DNA of 64,000 nucleotides. Source: Actinobacteria bacterium UBA2272 (GTDB lineage: Bacteria; Actinomycetota; Coriobacteriia; Anaerosomatales; Anaerosomataceae). The stretch spans positions 208,093 through 272,092 of the forward strand of contig DDXA01000001.1 of NCBI GenBank assembly GCA_002347725.1, read 5' to 3'. The notes beneath the pieces were generated by a model that worked only from the letters and a program-made list of their open reading frames with translations, did no database searches and had not been told where the DNA came from. Position numbers and translations under genes: made by a program. This document shows positions 27,652 through 36,719 of the stretch, piece after piece. Every line of letters begins with the position of its first letter. Position 1 is the first letter of the stretch.

Positions 27652-29262
27652 ATGCGCATCGCACTCGCACAGGTCAACGTCACGGTGGGGGATATCGGGG
27701 GGAACCTCGAGCGTTGCCTCGCGGCCGTCGAGACCGCTGCGGGTGCCGGCGCGGACCTCGTCCTTCTGCCCGAGCTCGCGCTCACCGGCTACCCGCCCGA
27801 GGACCTGCTGGCCAAGATGCACTTCGTCACCGCGGCGGGGGAGGCTCTCGAAGACTTCGCATCGCGTGCGACGGTGCCGGCGGTCGTCGGCTTCGTGACG
27901 CGCGATGCGAGCGGGCTCCGGAACGCGGCTGCGCTGGTCGCCGGGGCGCAGGTCGTACACGTCTATCACAAGCGCGAGCTGCCCAACTACGGCGTCTTCG
28001 ACGAGGAGCGGTACTTCGAGCCGGGCGAGAGCGACACCATCTTCGAGCTTGGCGGGGTACCCACCGCGCTCACCGTCTGCGAAGACGTCTGGGTCGCCGC
28101 TACCGTCGAGCGCCTTGCCGCGGCGGGGGCCCGTCTCGTGCTCAACATCTCGGCGTCGCCCTTCCACGCGGGCAAGGGGCCCGAGCGGGAGCGCATGCTG
28201 CGCGCACGTGCGCGCGACAACGGCGTGTGGCTGGCATACTGCAACCTCGTCGGCGGCCAGGACGAACTGGTCTTCGACGGCCGCTCGCTGCTTATCGCGC
28301 CCGACGGCACGCTCGTTGCGCGCAGCGCATCGTTTGCCGAGGGCATCACGGTAGCGAGCTTCGAGCCCGGCGCAGCCGTGGCCACCCGGAGCGGCGACGT
28401 GTCCCCGATGTCGTGCGACGACGATGAGATCTACACCGCGCTTGTGACCGGTCTTCGCGACTACGTGCGCAAGAACGGCTTCACCGACGTGACTCTCGGA
28501 CTCTCCGGAGGGATCGACTCGGCGCTCGTCGCCACGCTCGCCGCCGACGCACTCGGCCCGGAGCACGTCCACGGCGTCCTCATGCCCGGCCCGTACTCGA
28601 GCGACGGAAGCGTCACCGACGCGCGGGCGCTTGCCGCCGGCCTCGGCATAGATGCGCTCGAGTTGCCGATCGGGGATGCGTACGAAGCGCTGCTCGGCAC
28701 GCTGGCACCGGCCTTCGGCGAGCGGCTGCCGGACGTGACCGAGGAGAACCTGCAGGCACGCACGCGCGGCGCGTTGCTCATGGCGCTTTCGAACAAGTTC
28801 GGCTGGCTCGTGCTCGCCACCGGAAACAAGAGCGAGCTCTCGGTGGGGTACTCAACGCTCTACGGCGACATGGCGGGTGGATTCTCGCCGATCAAGGACG
28901 TGTTCAAGACGAAGGCCTACGATCTCGCGCGGTGGCGAAACGCCCGCGTCGCGGCGCCGGTGATTCCTGAGGCCACGCTGGCCAAGCCGCCCTCGGCCGA
29001 ACTCCGGCCCGACCAGACCGACCAGGACTCGCTGCCGCCCTACGAGGTGCTCGACGCGATCCTCGCCGGGTACGTCGAGCAGGATCGCTCGGTCGCCGAT
29101 CTCGTCGCCGCGGGTCACGACGAGGCGACGGTCGAGGCCGTGGTGCGCATGGTCGACCGCGCCGAGTACAAGCGGCGACAGGGGGCCCCGGGCACGCGCG
29201 TGACTCCCAAGGCGTTCGGCCGGGACCGGCGTATGCCGATCACGAACCGGTTCGGGGGCTGA
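27652..29262 (+). CDS. nadE: Glutamine-dependent NAD+ synthetase
   Basis: Amidates nicotinic acid adenine dinucleotide to NAD+ with ATP, taking ammonia from glutamine. The 536-residue protein has an N-terminal nitrilase-type glutaminase with the Glu41-Lys107-Cys143 triad (LPELALTGYPPEDL, YHKRELPNYGVFDE, LTVCEDVW). The C-terminal synthetase domain carries the pyrophosphate loop LGLSGGIDSALVATLAA at about 283 and ATGNKSELSVGYSTLYGDM. This is the shorter two-domain type seen in many bacteria rather than the mycobacterial octamer of about 680 residues. A TAGACT box about 30 bases upstream may be its -10. Confidence 0.94.
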   Translation: MRIALAQVNVTVGDIGGNLERCLAAVETAAGAGADLVLLPELALTGYPPEDLLAKMHFVTAAGEALEDFASRATVPAVVGFVTRDASGLRNAAALVAGAQVVHVYHKRELPNYGVFDEERYFEPGESDTIFELGGVPTALTVCEDVWVAATVERLAAAGARLVLNISASPFHAGKGPERERMLRARARDNGVWLAYCNLVGGQDELVFDGRSLLIAPDGTLVARSASFAEGITVASFEPGAAVATRSGDVSPMSCDDDEIYTALVTGLRDYVRKNGFTDVTLGLSGGIDSALVATLAADALGPEHVHGVLMPGPYSSDGSVTDARALAAGLGIDALELPIGDAYEALLGTLAPAFGERLPDVTEENLQARTRGALLMALSNKFGWLVLATGNKSELSVGYSTLYGDMAGGFSPIKDVFKTKAYDLARWRNARVAAPVIPEATLAKPPSAELRPDQTDQDSLPPYEVLDAILAGYVEQDRSVADLVAAGHDEATVEAVVRMVDRAEYKRRQGAPGTRVTPKAFGRDRRMPITNRFGG

Positions 29263-29265
29263 CGC

Positions 29266-29736
29266 GTGGTCGCGGCCGAGTTCGTGTGGGTCGCCGCGAC
29301 CGATCCGCGTATGACCGAGGTGCATGCCCTGCGGCACGAGGTGCTGTTCGCGCCGTTCGGCCTTCCGCGCGACGATGGTTGGGACGACGAGGGCGCCGAC
29401 CGTCGTCATCTCGTGGCGCTCGCGGGCGGCCAGGTCGTCGGCTACCTGAACATGATCGTCGAACTTGCGGGTTCGGGACACGTGCGGCAGGTCAGCGTGA
29501 CCGGAGCGTTCCAGGGCACCGGTGTCGGACGCGCGCTCATGTGCGAGGCCGAGGCTGAGGCGATGCGGATCGGACTGTCGCTCCTTTGGCTGAACGCACG
29601 CGTCAGCGCCGAGGGGTTCTACCATCGGCTCGGCTACCGGACGACGAGCGTCGAATCGTTCCCGTCGGGGCGAACGAGGGTCCCGCACGTGCGCATGGAG
29701 CGTGTGCTTTGCGCCGATACGTCCCGGAAGCGGTAG
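29266..29736 (+). CDS. GNAT-family N-acetyltransferase
   Basis: A 156-residue acetyl-CoA-dependent acyltransferase of the GCN5 fold. The acetyl-CoA binding loop is VRQVSVTGAFQGTGVGRALM (Q/RxxGxG/A), preceded by the VVGYLNMIVEL strand and followed by LWLNARVSAEGFYHRLGY, which resembles the ElaA-type branch. Substrate is unknown. The GTG start lies three bases after the nadE stop, so it is probably co-transcribed with nadE. Confidence 0.8.
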   Translation: MVAAEFVWVAATDPRMTEVHALRHEVLFAPFGLPRDDGWDDEGADRRHLVALAGGQVVGYLNMIVELAGSGHVRQVSVTGAFQGTGVGRALMCEAEAEAMRIGLSLLWLNARVSAEGFYHRLGYRTTSVESFPSGRTRVPHVRMERVLCADTSRKR

Positions 29737-29739
29737 CGC

Positions 29740-29757
29740 ATGCCACTCGCGTGGCAT
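29740..29757 (+). terminator. Short palindromic hairpin, possible terminator
   Basis: ATGCCAC and GTGGCAT form a perfect 7-base stem with a 4-base loop three bases after the acetyltransferase stop. There is no T run, so it could also be a protein-binding site for the aldolase gene that follows about 80 bases later. Confidence 0.35.
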
Positions 29758-29838
29758 AACCTATGACAGTGGGCGCGCAACCCGAACGGGTCGTCGCCGC
29801 GCCAGGGGAGCGTTTCGAACGATCACGAGGAGGATTCC

Positions 29839-30798
29839 ATGCCCAGCATCACCCGTGAAGCGGTCCGCGTGCCAGTCGATGTGCCTGCCGAGGCCCGCGA
29901 GACCTACATCGACAACTACATGGCTGCAACCCGCGGCACCGGCAGGCTCATGCTGTTCGCCTGCGACCAGAAGATCGAGCATCTGAATGACGACTTCTAC
30001 GGCGAGGGTATCTCGATCGAGGACGCGGAGCCGGAGCATCTCTTCCGCATCGGCAGCCAGGGCGTCTGCGGCGTGATGGCGGGCCAGCGCGGACTCATCG
30101 CGCAGTACGCGGCCGATTATCCCGACATCAACTACCTGGTGAAGATGAACTCCAAGACGCACCTGGTCAAGACATCCGCAACCGACCCCGCCAGGCACCA
30201 GGACGACCCCTACTCGCCGCAGCTCTACGACATCCAGACCGTGCTCGACCTGCGCGAAGGCGGCGTGAACGTCGTTGGCATCGGCTACACGATCTACCTC
30301 GGTAGCGAGTACGAGTCGCAGATGATGATGGAGGCGGGTCAGCTGATCGCCGACGCGCACTCGGTGGGCCTCATCGTGGTTCTGTGGATCTACCCCCGCG
30401 GACGTGCCGTGAAAGACGAGAAGGACCCGCACCTGATCGCCGGCGCCGCCGGCGCCGCCGTCTGTCTCGGCTCGGACTTCGTGAAGGTCAACCCGCCGAA
30501 GGGTACCGACGCGAAGTCATCGGCCGAGCTGCTCAAAGAGGCGTCGATGGCGGCGGGTCGCACCGGTCTCGTGTGTGCCGGAGGATCGACCGTCGACGCG
30601 CGCACGTTCCTCACGCAGCTCTGGGAGCAGATCCACGTCGGTGGAGCGAGCGGTAACGCCACGGGCCGCAACATCCACCAGCGCTCGCTCGATGAGGCCG
30701 TGCGTCTGACCAAGGCGATCTCCGCCATCACGCTCGCCGACTACTCTGCCGACGACGCACTCGCCGTCTTCGAGGGGGAGAAGGAGTTCTCGCTCTAG
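29839..30798 (+). CDS. Class I fructose-bisphosphate aldolase, DhnA/archaeal type
   Basis: A 319-residue barrel of the DeoC/LacD-DhnA family, which contains archaeal-type class I fructose-1,6-bisphosphate aldolases and FbaB. Visible features are GRLMLFACDQKIEHLNDD near the N-terminus, ending in the acidic residues of the active site; the candidate Schiff-base lysine Lys216 in SDFVKVNPPKG; and the phosphate loop GLVCAGGSTVD. Sugar specificity could instead be a related aldol, as in this family DHAP-dependent and 2-amino-3,7-dideoxy-type reactions occur. AGGAGG precedes the ATG. A PPi-type phosphofructokinase is encoded 2 kb downstream, consistent with a glycolytic role. Confidence 0.78.
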   Translation: MPSITREAVRVPVDVPAEARETYIDNYMAATRGTGRLMLFACDQKIEHLNDDFYGEGISIEDAEPEHLFRIGSQGVCGVMAGQRGLIAQYAADYPDINYLVKMNSKTHLVKTSATDPARHQDDPYSPQLYDIQTVLDLREGGVNVVGIGYTIYLGSEYESQMMMEAGQLIADAHSVGLIVVLWIYPRGRAVKDEKDPHLIAGAAGAAVCLGSDFVKVNPPKGTDAKSSAELLKEASMAAGRTGLVCAGGSTVDARTFLTQLWEQIHVGGASGNATGRNIHQRSLDEAVRLTKAISAITLADYSADDALAVFEGEKEFSL

Positions 30799-30852
30799 AC
30801 TGCGGGGCATCGTTGCCTCGAGCGCGGCATCGCACAGGTTGCGGTGCCGCGC

Positions 30853-30858
30853 TATCAT
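30853..30858 (+). promoter_or_regulatory. Possible -10 element (TATCAT) of accDA
   Basis: TATCAT lies 37 bases before the accD start and matches five of six -10 positions. The -35 region is weak, so this is tentative. Confidence 0.35.
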
Positions 30859-30895
30859 AGCCACCTGATGTGTCCGCCCGGAGTCGTGGAGTCGC

Positions 30896-31765
30896 ATGCC
30901 AATCAACGACTGGTTCAAGCAGCGGGAGAGCCGGCGCTACACCGTGACATCGGGAAGCGGCGCCGACCTGCCCGACGGCGTGTGGCGCACGTGTCCCGGG
31001 TGCCGCAAGACGCTCTACCAGGGCGACGTGGCCAAGAGCCTCTCGGTCTGCCCGCACTGCGGACACCATTTCGAGCTTATCGCGGCAGACCGGATCGAGG
31101 CGCTTGTCGATCCGGGTAGCTTCGAGCAGACGAATGCCTCCATCGGCTCGGTGGATCCCCTGCGCTTCTCGGCGGTGAAGCCGTACACGGAGAGCCTCGC
31201 TGCCGCCCGCGAGTCGTGCGGGCTTGCCGAGGCGGTGATCACCGGACGTGCACGAATCGGCGGCAGGGCGGTGGCCATCGGCGCGCTGGACTTCCGTTTC
31301 GTGGGCGCTTCGATGGGCTCGGCGGTCGGCGAGAAGGTGACGCGGCTGTTCGAGCTTGCTATCGCCGAGCGGCGCGCGGTCGTGCTCGTCGTCGCTTCGG
31401 GCGGTGCCCGGATGCAGGAGGGCATGCTCTCGCTCATGCAGATGGCCAAGACTGCGGCCGCCGCCGAGCGGCTCGCGCGCGCCGGGTTGCCCTACGTCTC
31501 TGTTCTCGTGAACCCCACGTACGGGGGCGTCACCGCGAGCTTCGCGGTGCTTGCCGACGTGATCTTTGCCGAGCCGGGCGCGCTCGTCGGCTTTGCGGGT
31601 CCGCGGCTCGTGGAACAGACGATCCGCCGTTCGCTACCCAAGGGCTTCCAGAGCGCCGAGTCGCTCGTGGACCACGGGATGATCGACGGCGTCGTGCCGC
31701 GGGCGGAGATGCGTGGACGCGTGGCCGCCGTACTCGGCTACCTCCTGCCGGGCGGTGATGTCTGA
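30896..31765 (+). CDS. accD: Acetyl-CoA carboxylase carboxyltransferase beta subunit
   Basis: Transfers the carboxyl group from carboxybiotin to acetyl-CoA, giving malonyl-CoA for fatty acid synthesis. The 289-residue protein has the N-terminal zinc ribbon with Cys33, Cys36, Cys52 and Cys55 (CPGC and CPHC pairs), then the crotonase-like core with SMGSAVGEKVTRL, VVASGGARMQEGMLSLMQMA, VLVNPTYGGVTASFA and GFAGPRLVEQTI. It overlaps accA by one base. Separate AccA and AccD subunits are unlike the fused acyl-CoA carboxylases common in Streptomyces and Mycobacterium, again pointing away from those groups. Confidence 0.95.
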   Translation: MPINDWFKQRESRRYTVTSGSGADLPDGVWRTCPGCRKTLYQGDVAKSLSVCPHCGHHFELIAADRIEALVDPGSFEQTNASIGSVDPLRFSAVKPYTESLAAARESCGLAEAVITGRARIGGRAVAIGALDFRFVGASMGSAVGEKVTRLFELAIAERRAVVLVVASGGARMQEGMLSLMQMAKTAAAAERLARAGLPYVSVLVNPTYGGVTASFAVLADVIFAEPGALVGFAGPRLVEQTIRRSLPKGFQSAESLVDHGMIDGVVPRAEMRGRVAAVLGYLLPGGDV

Positions 31766-32730
31766 TGGCCCGCTTCGTGATGGAGTTCGAGCGTCCGCTC
31801 GTCGATCTCGAGGACAAGCTTGCCGAACTCAAGGCGCTCGATGTCGCCTCACTGCCCGAACTCGCGGCCGAGATCGAGGACCTCGAGCGGGAGGTCGAAC
31901 GGCTGCGGGAGACGCTGTACGCCGCACTCTCGCCATGGGAGCGCGTGCAGGTCAGTCGTCACCCGTCGCGCCCCAAGACCGACGACTACGTCGCCGGGTT
32001 GTTCACCGACGTCGTCGAGCTGCGCGGCGACCGCGCGTACGGTGACGACGAGGCGGTCTTCACGGCGCTTGCCACGCTCGACGGTTGGCGCATCGTCGTG
32101 ATCGGGCACCGCAAGGGCCGCACGACCAAGGAGAATGTCCGTCGTAACTTCGGCAGTCCCCATCCCGAGGGGTTCCGCAAGGCTCGCCGCGCCATGCGTC
32201 TGGCCGAGAAGTTCTCGCTGCCCGTCGTGACCTTCCTCGATACCGCGGGCGCGTATCCGGGGCTCGAGGACGAGGAGCGCGGTCAGGCGTGGGCTATCGC
32301 CGAGTGCCTCGCCACGCTCTCGGACCTGCCGGTCCCGGTCGTCGTGGTCGGTATCGGCGAAGGCGGGAGTGGCGGCGCGCTCGCCATCGGTTTCGGCGAC
32401 CGCCTCATCATGCTCGAGAACGCCTACTACTCGGTCATCAGTCCCGAGATGTGCGCGATGATTCTGTACAAAGACACCGCGCGGGCCGCCGAGAGCGCTT
32501 CGGCGCTCGCGCTCACAGCAGACGACCTCATGCGCCTCGGCATCGCCGACGAAGTGGTGCCCGAGCCGCTGGGCGGCGCGCACCGCGACCCTGCGCCGGT
32601 GATCGCCGCAGTCGGGGAGCGCATCACCTCTGCGCTCGAGACGCTGTCCGCCGGGGATACCGGCGCACTGCTCGAGAATCGCTACGGGCGCCTGCGCGCC
32701 ATCGGTGTCTTCGCCGAGGGCGACGGGTAA
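31765..32730 (+). CDS. accA: Acetyl-CoA carboxylase carboxyltransferase alpha subunit
   Basis: Partner of AccD in the alpha2beta2 carboxyltransferase. The 321-residue protein starts MEFERPLVDLEDKLAEL, then RHPSRPKTDDYV-like VSRHPSRPKTDDY, FTDVVELRGDRAYGDDEAV, the RNFGSPHPEGFRKARR block, FLDTAGAYPGLEDEERGQ and GEGGSGGALAIGFGD. Length and all main blocks are standard. The TGATG junction with accD suggests coupled translation. Confidence 0.95.
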   Translation: MARFVMEFERPLVDLEDKLAELKALDVASLPELAAEIEDLEREVERLRETLYAALSPWERVQVSRHPSRPKTDDYVAGLFTDVVELRGDRAYGDDEAVFTALATLDGWRIVVIGHRKGRTTKENVRRNFGSPHPEGFRKARRAMRLAEKFSLPVVTFLDTAGAYPGLEDEERGQAWAIAECLATLSDLPVPVVVVGIGEGGSGGALAIGFGDRLIMLENAYYSVISPEMCAMILYKDTARAAESASALALTADDLMRLGIADEVVPEPLGGAHRDPAPVIAAVGERITSALETLSAGDTGALLENRYGRLRAIGVFAEGDG

Positions 32731-32772
32731 GACCACCAGAGACATCCATGGTCAAGACAGGGGAGTGATCTC

Positions 32773-34014
32773 GTGAGTGACGCCTCCGCGATCCGGCGGG
32801 TCGGCATACTGTTCAGCGGCGGGCCGGCTCCGGCCGCCAACGCGGTCATCTCGGCCGCCGCACTGTCGTTCCTGAACTGCGGCATCGAGGTCGTCGGCTT
32901 CTACGACGGCTACGAGGGACTCGAGAATTACTCGGCGGACACTCCGCTGGTAGAAGGCCGCAACTACATTCGCCTGACGCGCGATCACGTGTCGGCCATC
33001 CGTAACCGCAAGGACATCATCTTGAGGACCTCGCGCGCCAACCCGGGCAAGCCCGTCGGTTCGCTCGACGAGCTCGCCGACGAACGGCGCAACGCCAAGC
33101 TGCGCGCCGTGTACGCCGCGTTCGATGCCTACGAGATCGACGCGCTGGTCTCGATCGGCGGCGACGACACCCTGAAGACCGCGAACTACCTCAAGGAGCT
33201 GCAGAACGTCGTGGCGGGCCTGAGGCCGATACGCATCGTGCATCTGCCCAAGACCATCGACAACGACTACTACGGCATCGACTGGACCTTCGGCTTCTTC
33301 TCGGCGGCTCACTTCGCCGCGACCCAGATTCGCAACCTTGGTGCCGACGCGCGGTCGACGCAGGTGTGGTACGTGCTCGAGATCATGGGACGCAAGGCGG
33401 GCTGGCTCACGTATGCGTCGGGCATCGCGGGCGAGGCCACGCGGATGCTCTCGGTGGAGGACTTCGGCGACACGTTCGATGCCCGCGCCGAGGCCGAGAC
33501 GCTCGTCGACCTCATGCTCAGGCGGGAGGCCGACGGGCGGAGCTACGGTATCGTGTGCATCGCCGAGGGTCTCGCCGACCACTTGCCCGAAGACCAGCGT
33601 CCCGACACGCAGGACGAACACGGAAACGTCAAGCTCGGCGACGCACAGGTCGGCCGCGTGCTGGCAAACCAGATGGAGCGCGTCTACCACGAGCGCACCG
33701 GCATGAAGATCAAGGTGCGAAGCAAGCAGATCGGCTACGAGGCCCGCTGCGCCGAGCCGAGCGCGTTCGACGTGCTGCTTGGAACGCAGCTGGGAGTGGG
33801 CGCGTACCGGGCGCTCGTGGAGAAGGGCCTCACCGGAGTCATGGTCAGCGTGGAGGATCAGCTCTCACTCAAGTACGTGCCGTTCGGCATGCTGATCGAT
33901 CCGGAGACGATGAAGACCCGGGTGCGCTTCATCGACACGGATAGCGACTTCTACCGCCTGGCGCGTGCCCTCGAGTACCAGGGTATGCTCTCCGGCGACG
34001 TGCACGAGGAGTAG
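32773..34014 (+). CDS. 6-phosphofructokinase, pyrophosphate-type residues
   Basis: A 413-residue phosphofructokinase. The two residues that set phosphoryl-donor choice are the PPi type: GGDDT (second Asp is residue 132) where ATP enzymes have GGDGS, and PKTIDND with Lys160 where ATP enzymes have PGTIDND. Other blocks are ILFSGGPAPAANAVI, EIMGRKAGWLTYASG and VRSKQIGYEARC. By the known rule (Asp and Lys at these positions favour PPi), it should be a diphosphate-fructose-6-phosphate 1-phosphotransferase working reversibly in glycolysis and gluconeogenesis. Donor has not been proven from sequence alone. The GTG start has AGGGGAG upstream. The next gene follows after two bases. Confidence 0.85.
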   Translation: MSDASAIRRVGILFSGGPAPAANAVISAAALSFLNCGIEVVGFYDGYEGLENYSADTPLVEGRNYIRLTRDHVSAIRNRKDIILRTSRANPGKPVGSLDELADERRNAKLRAVYAAFDAYEIDALVSIGGDDTLKTANYLKELQNVVAGLRPIRIVHLPKTIDNDYYGIDWTFGFFSAAHFAATQIRNLGADARSTQVWYVLEIMGRKAGWLTYASGIAGEATRMLSVEDFGDTFDARAEAETLVDLMLRREADGRSYGIVCIAEGLADHLPEDQRPDTQDEHGNVKLGDAQVGRVLANQMERVYHERTGMKIKVRSKQIGYEARCAEPSAFDVLLGTQLGVGAYRALVEKGLTGVMVSVEDQLSLKYVPFGMLIDPETMKTRVRFIDTDSDFYRLARALEYQGMLSGDVHEE

Positions 34015-34016
34015 CG

Positions 34017-34571
34017 GTGATCGACCGGGAGACCATACGGCTGTTCCGAGACATCGGCCGCGACATCTACCTCGGTGGCCTCACAACGAGCCATGGCGGC
34101 AACATGAGCGTCCGCGCCGGGGGCAGCATCGTCATCACGCGTCGGGGTTCGATGCTCGGCCGCCTCACCGATGACGACATGATCGAGACCGGTACGGAGC
34201 CGTGCGCCGCCGACGAGCGCTGCAGCCGTGAGATCATCGTGCATCGGGCGATCTACGCCGCCACCGACGCGCAGGCGATCGTGCACGCACATCCGCCGCA
34301 CACGGTTGCGCGCAGTTTCGGACACGGTACCATCGAACCGGTGGACTCCGAGGGCCTCTACGTGCTCGGCGAGGTGCCGGTGGTGGAGGCAGCGACGACC
34401 ATCGCCTCGGCCGAGGCCGCAGACGTGCTCGCCCGGGCGCTCACCTCGGCTCCGGTGGCCGTCTTGCGGACGCACGGGCCGTTCGCGACGGGCGCCACGC
34501 TCGAGGAGGCGTTCATGCACGTGAGCGTTCTCGAGGCGAGCGCCGTGGTCCTGGACCTGCTCGGCAGATAG
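34017..34571 (+). CDS. Class II aldolase/adducin family protein (fuculose-phosphate aldolase-like)
   Basis: A 184-residue zinc aldolase-like protein. It shows TSHGGNMSVRAGGSIVITRRG, the metal-ligand pair in IVHAHPPHTVARSF, the catalytic glutamate region PVDSEGLYVLGEVPVV, and the third histidine in LRTHGPFATGATLEEAF. The family includes L-fuculose-, rhamnulose- and 5-deoxyribulose-phosphate aldolases and methylthioribulose-phosphate dehydratase; no finer assignment is possible. It is shorter than the usual 210-220 residues. It is coupled to the phosphofructokinase gene. Confidence 0.75.
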   Translation: MIDRETIRLFRDIGRDIYLGGLTTSHGGNMSVRAGGSIVITRRGSMLGRLTDDDMIETGTEPCAADERCSREIIVHRAIYAATDAQAIVHAHPPHTVARSFGHGTIEPVDSEGLYVLGEVPVVEAATTIASAEAADVLARALTSAPVAVLRTHGPFATGATLEEAFMHVSVLEASAVVLDLLGR

Positions 34572-34608
34572 CGCTGCTGCCGCGTTACGTGTCACCTCTG
34601 CGTTGCCC

Positions 34609-36687
34609 TCACTCCCACATCGCGCGGGCCGCGGCGCGGATGTCGGCGGTTGTCGTGACGACGGGGGCACGCGAAAGCTCACCGTCGGAAGCGCCCGCCT
34701 GGCTCTCGGCGAACAACGCTCGCAGTCGGTCGGGGATGAAGCGCGTTCGCTGTGCGTAGCCGTACGCGTCGGAGCGTCCGCGTCCGGCCGCGTAGTACCG
34801 AAGCGGATGCGTCACGTACAGCGAGTCCTTGGCTCGCGTGCACGCCACGTAGAACAGTCTGCGCTCCTCCTCGATCTCCTCCACGCTGCCGGTCGCCATG
34901 TCCGACGGGATGTTGCCATCGGCGGCGTGGATGACGTAGACCACCTTGAACTCGAGCCCCTTGGCCGAGTGCATCGTCGAGAGCACGAGGTAGTCCTCGT
35001 CTAAGAGCGGCGGCCCGGCGAAGTCCCCGGTCCACTGCGGCGCGTCGAGCGTGAGATCGGTCAGGAACCGGGTGCGGTCCGCGAAGCGCGAGCCCAGCAT
35101 CTCGATCTGCTCGAGGTCGGCGGCCCTGGCGGGCACGTTGTCGTAGCGTTCGGCCAGAAGCGGGGTGTAGAAGGCTCTGGCTGCGTGGAGTTGGGCGGCC
35201 ACGTCGCCTGCAGGTGCGCGTGCGAGCGTACGCATCAGAGCGACGAAGTCGGGCCAGGCCTCCGATGTGGCTTCCGGGACGTGACAGCCCACCCACGCCT
35301 CGAAGTCACCGCCTGCCGCCGCGAGTGCCTCGGCCAGCGCAGCCGCGGTCCGCGGCCCGATCCCGGGCAGCAGTTCGAGGACGCGCAGCGCCGCGATCTG
35401 ATCGCGCGGGTTCTCGGCAAGGCGCAGGTAGGCGACGAGGTCCTTGATATGCGCCATCTCGACGAACTTGAGGCCCCCGTACTTCACGAACGGCACGTTG
35501 CGGCGCTGCAGCTCGAGTTCGAGCGCGAGCGAGTGATGAGCCGCGCGGAACAGGACCGCCTGCTGCTTGAGCTCGACGGCCTCTTCGCGATGGCCGAGGA
35601 TGCGCTCGACGACGTACGCCACCTGCTCGTGTTCGTCACGGCACGTGACGAGCGCCGGTCTGCCGCCTCCCTCGCGTTCGGTCACGAGGGACTTGTCGTA
35701 GCGCTCGGCCGCCTCGGCAATGATCGCGTTGGTCGCATCCAGGATCGGCGCGGTCGAGCGGTAGTTACGCTCGAGGGTGAGCACCGTGGCGCCCGCAAAG
35801 CGCGTAGGGAACTCCAGGATGTTGCGCACGGTCGCCGCGCGGAAGCCGTAGATCGCCTGTGCGTCGTCGCCAACGGCGGTGACGCCGGTGCCGTCCGGCC
35901 GCAGGAGCGCCACGATGTCGGCCTGCAGCGTATTGGTGTCCTGGTACTCATCGACGAGCACGGCATCGAAACGATCGCGGATGACGGGGCCGAGCGCCGG
36001 GTCGGCGAGCATGCCGCGCCAGAACAGCAGCAGGTCGTCGTAGTCGAGGACGTAGTGGCTCTCCTTGCGGTCCACGTACGTGCCGAAGAGCAGCTTCAGA
36101 TCGTCGGCGTCGTCCACACACCACGGGAAGCGGCACTTGAGCACGTGCTCGAGCGGTTCGGCGGCGTTCACGCAGCGGGAGTAGATGTCCAGACACGTGG
36201 CCTTCTGCGGGAAGCGTCGGCCGCGCGCTCCGAGGTCGAGCGTGGTCCGCGCGGCGTGCATGAGGTCCTCGGCATCGCTCCGGTCGAGGATCGTGAAGCC
36301 CGGGGGCAGTCCGATCGATTCGCCGTGCAGGCGCAACAGGCGGGTGGCTATCGCGTGGAAGGTTCCGCCCCACGCACGGGATCCGGCGGGCGGATGGCCG
36401 CCGGACGTCCGCGCGAGGATCGCGTCGGTCCGCCGCAGCATCTCCTCGGCGGCGCGTCGTGTGAACGTGAGCAGCACGATCCGGCCCGGCGGCGTGCCAC
36501 GCGCCACGAGGTGCGCGACCCGGTGGGCGAGTGTGGTCGTCTTGCCGGTGCCGGCGCCGGCTACGATGAGCAGCGGCCCGTCGCCGTGGGAGGCGGCCGC
36601 GCGCTGCTGAGGGTTCAGGTCGCGGTAGATGGCGTCGCCGGACCCGGCGGGGTCCGGCGCTGTGGTGCGGGTACTCGGTGCGCCCAT
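34609..36687 (-). CDS. UvrD/PcrA-type superfamily I DNA helicase
   Basis: A 692-residue 3'-5' ATP-dependent helicase. Motifs in order: Q motif LNPQQRAAA, Walker A VAGAGTGKTTTLAHR, Ia LLTFTRRAAEEML, II VLVDEYQDTN, III VGDDAQAIYGFRAA, IV LERNYRS, V LSTMHSAKGLEFKVVYV and VI LFYVACTRAKDSLYV. The role is probably unwinding in repair. I chose ATG 36687, not 36699, because GGAG lies six bases before it and the upstream ATG lies within a LexA-type operator. Two consensus boxes and a promoter upstream indicate induction by DNA damage. Confidence 0.88.
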   Translation of the reverse strand: MGAPSTRTTAPDPAGSGDAIYRDLNPQQRAAASHGDGPLLIVAGAGTGKTTTLAHRVAHLVARGTPPGRIVLLTFTRRAAEEMLRRTDAILARTSGGHPPAGSRAWGGTFHAIATRLLRLHGESIGLPPGFTILDRSDAEDLMHAARTTLDLGARGRRFPQKATCLDIYSRCVNAAEPLEHVLKCRFPWCVDDADDLKLLFGTYVDRKESHYVLDYDDLLLFWRGMLADPALGPVIRDRFDAVLVDEYQDTNTLQADIVALLRPDGTGVTAVGDDAQAIYGFRAATVRNILEFPTRFAGATVLTLERNYRSTAPILDATNAIIAEAAERYDKSLVTEREGGGRPALVTCRDEHEQVAYVVERILGHREEAVELKQQAVLFRAAHHSLALELELQRRNVPFVKYGGLKFVEMAHIKDLVAYLRLAENPRDQIAALRVLELLPGIGPRTAAALAEALAAAGGDFEAWVGCHVPEATSEAWPDFVALMRTLARAPAGDVAAQLHAARAFYTPLLAERYDNVPARAADLEQIEMLGSRFADRTRFLTDLTLDAPQWTGDFAGPPLLDEDYLVLSTMHSAKGLEFKVVYVIHAADGNIPSDMATGSVEEIEEERRLFYVACTRAKDSLYVTHPLRYYAAGRGRSDAYGYAQRTRFIPDRLRALFAESQAGASDGELSRAPVVTTTADIRAAARAMWE

Positions 36688-36700
36688 GCGTGTCTCCATA

Positions 36701-36714
36701 CGAACGGGTGTTCG
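36701..36714 (-). promoter_or_regulatory. LexA (SOS) box 1
   Basis: CGAACGGGTGTTCG, a perfect match to the Gram-positive/actinobacterial SOS box CGAAC-N4-GTTCG. It is the core of a longer perfect 12-base inverted repeat (36694-36705 with 36710-36721). It lies just downstream of the -10 box, over the expected transcription start. Confidence 0.85.
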
Positions 36715-36719
36715 TATGG

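Noticed and set aside
36697..36699. ATG 36699 as helicase start
   Set aside because: It falls inside the LexA-type inverted repeat close to the predicted transcription start and lacks a ribosome-binding site; ATG 36687 has GGAG at six bases.
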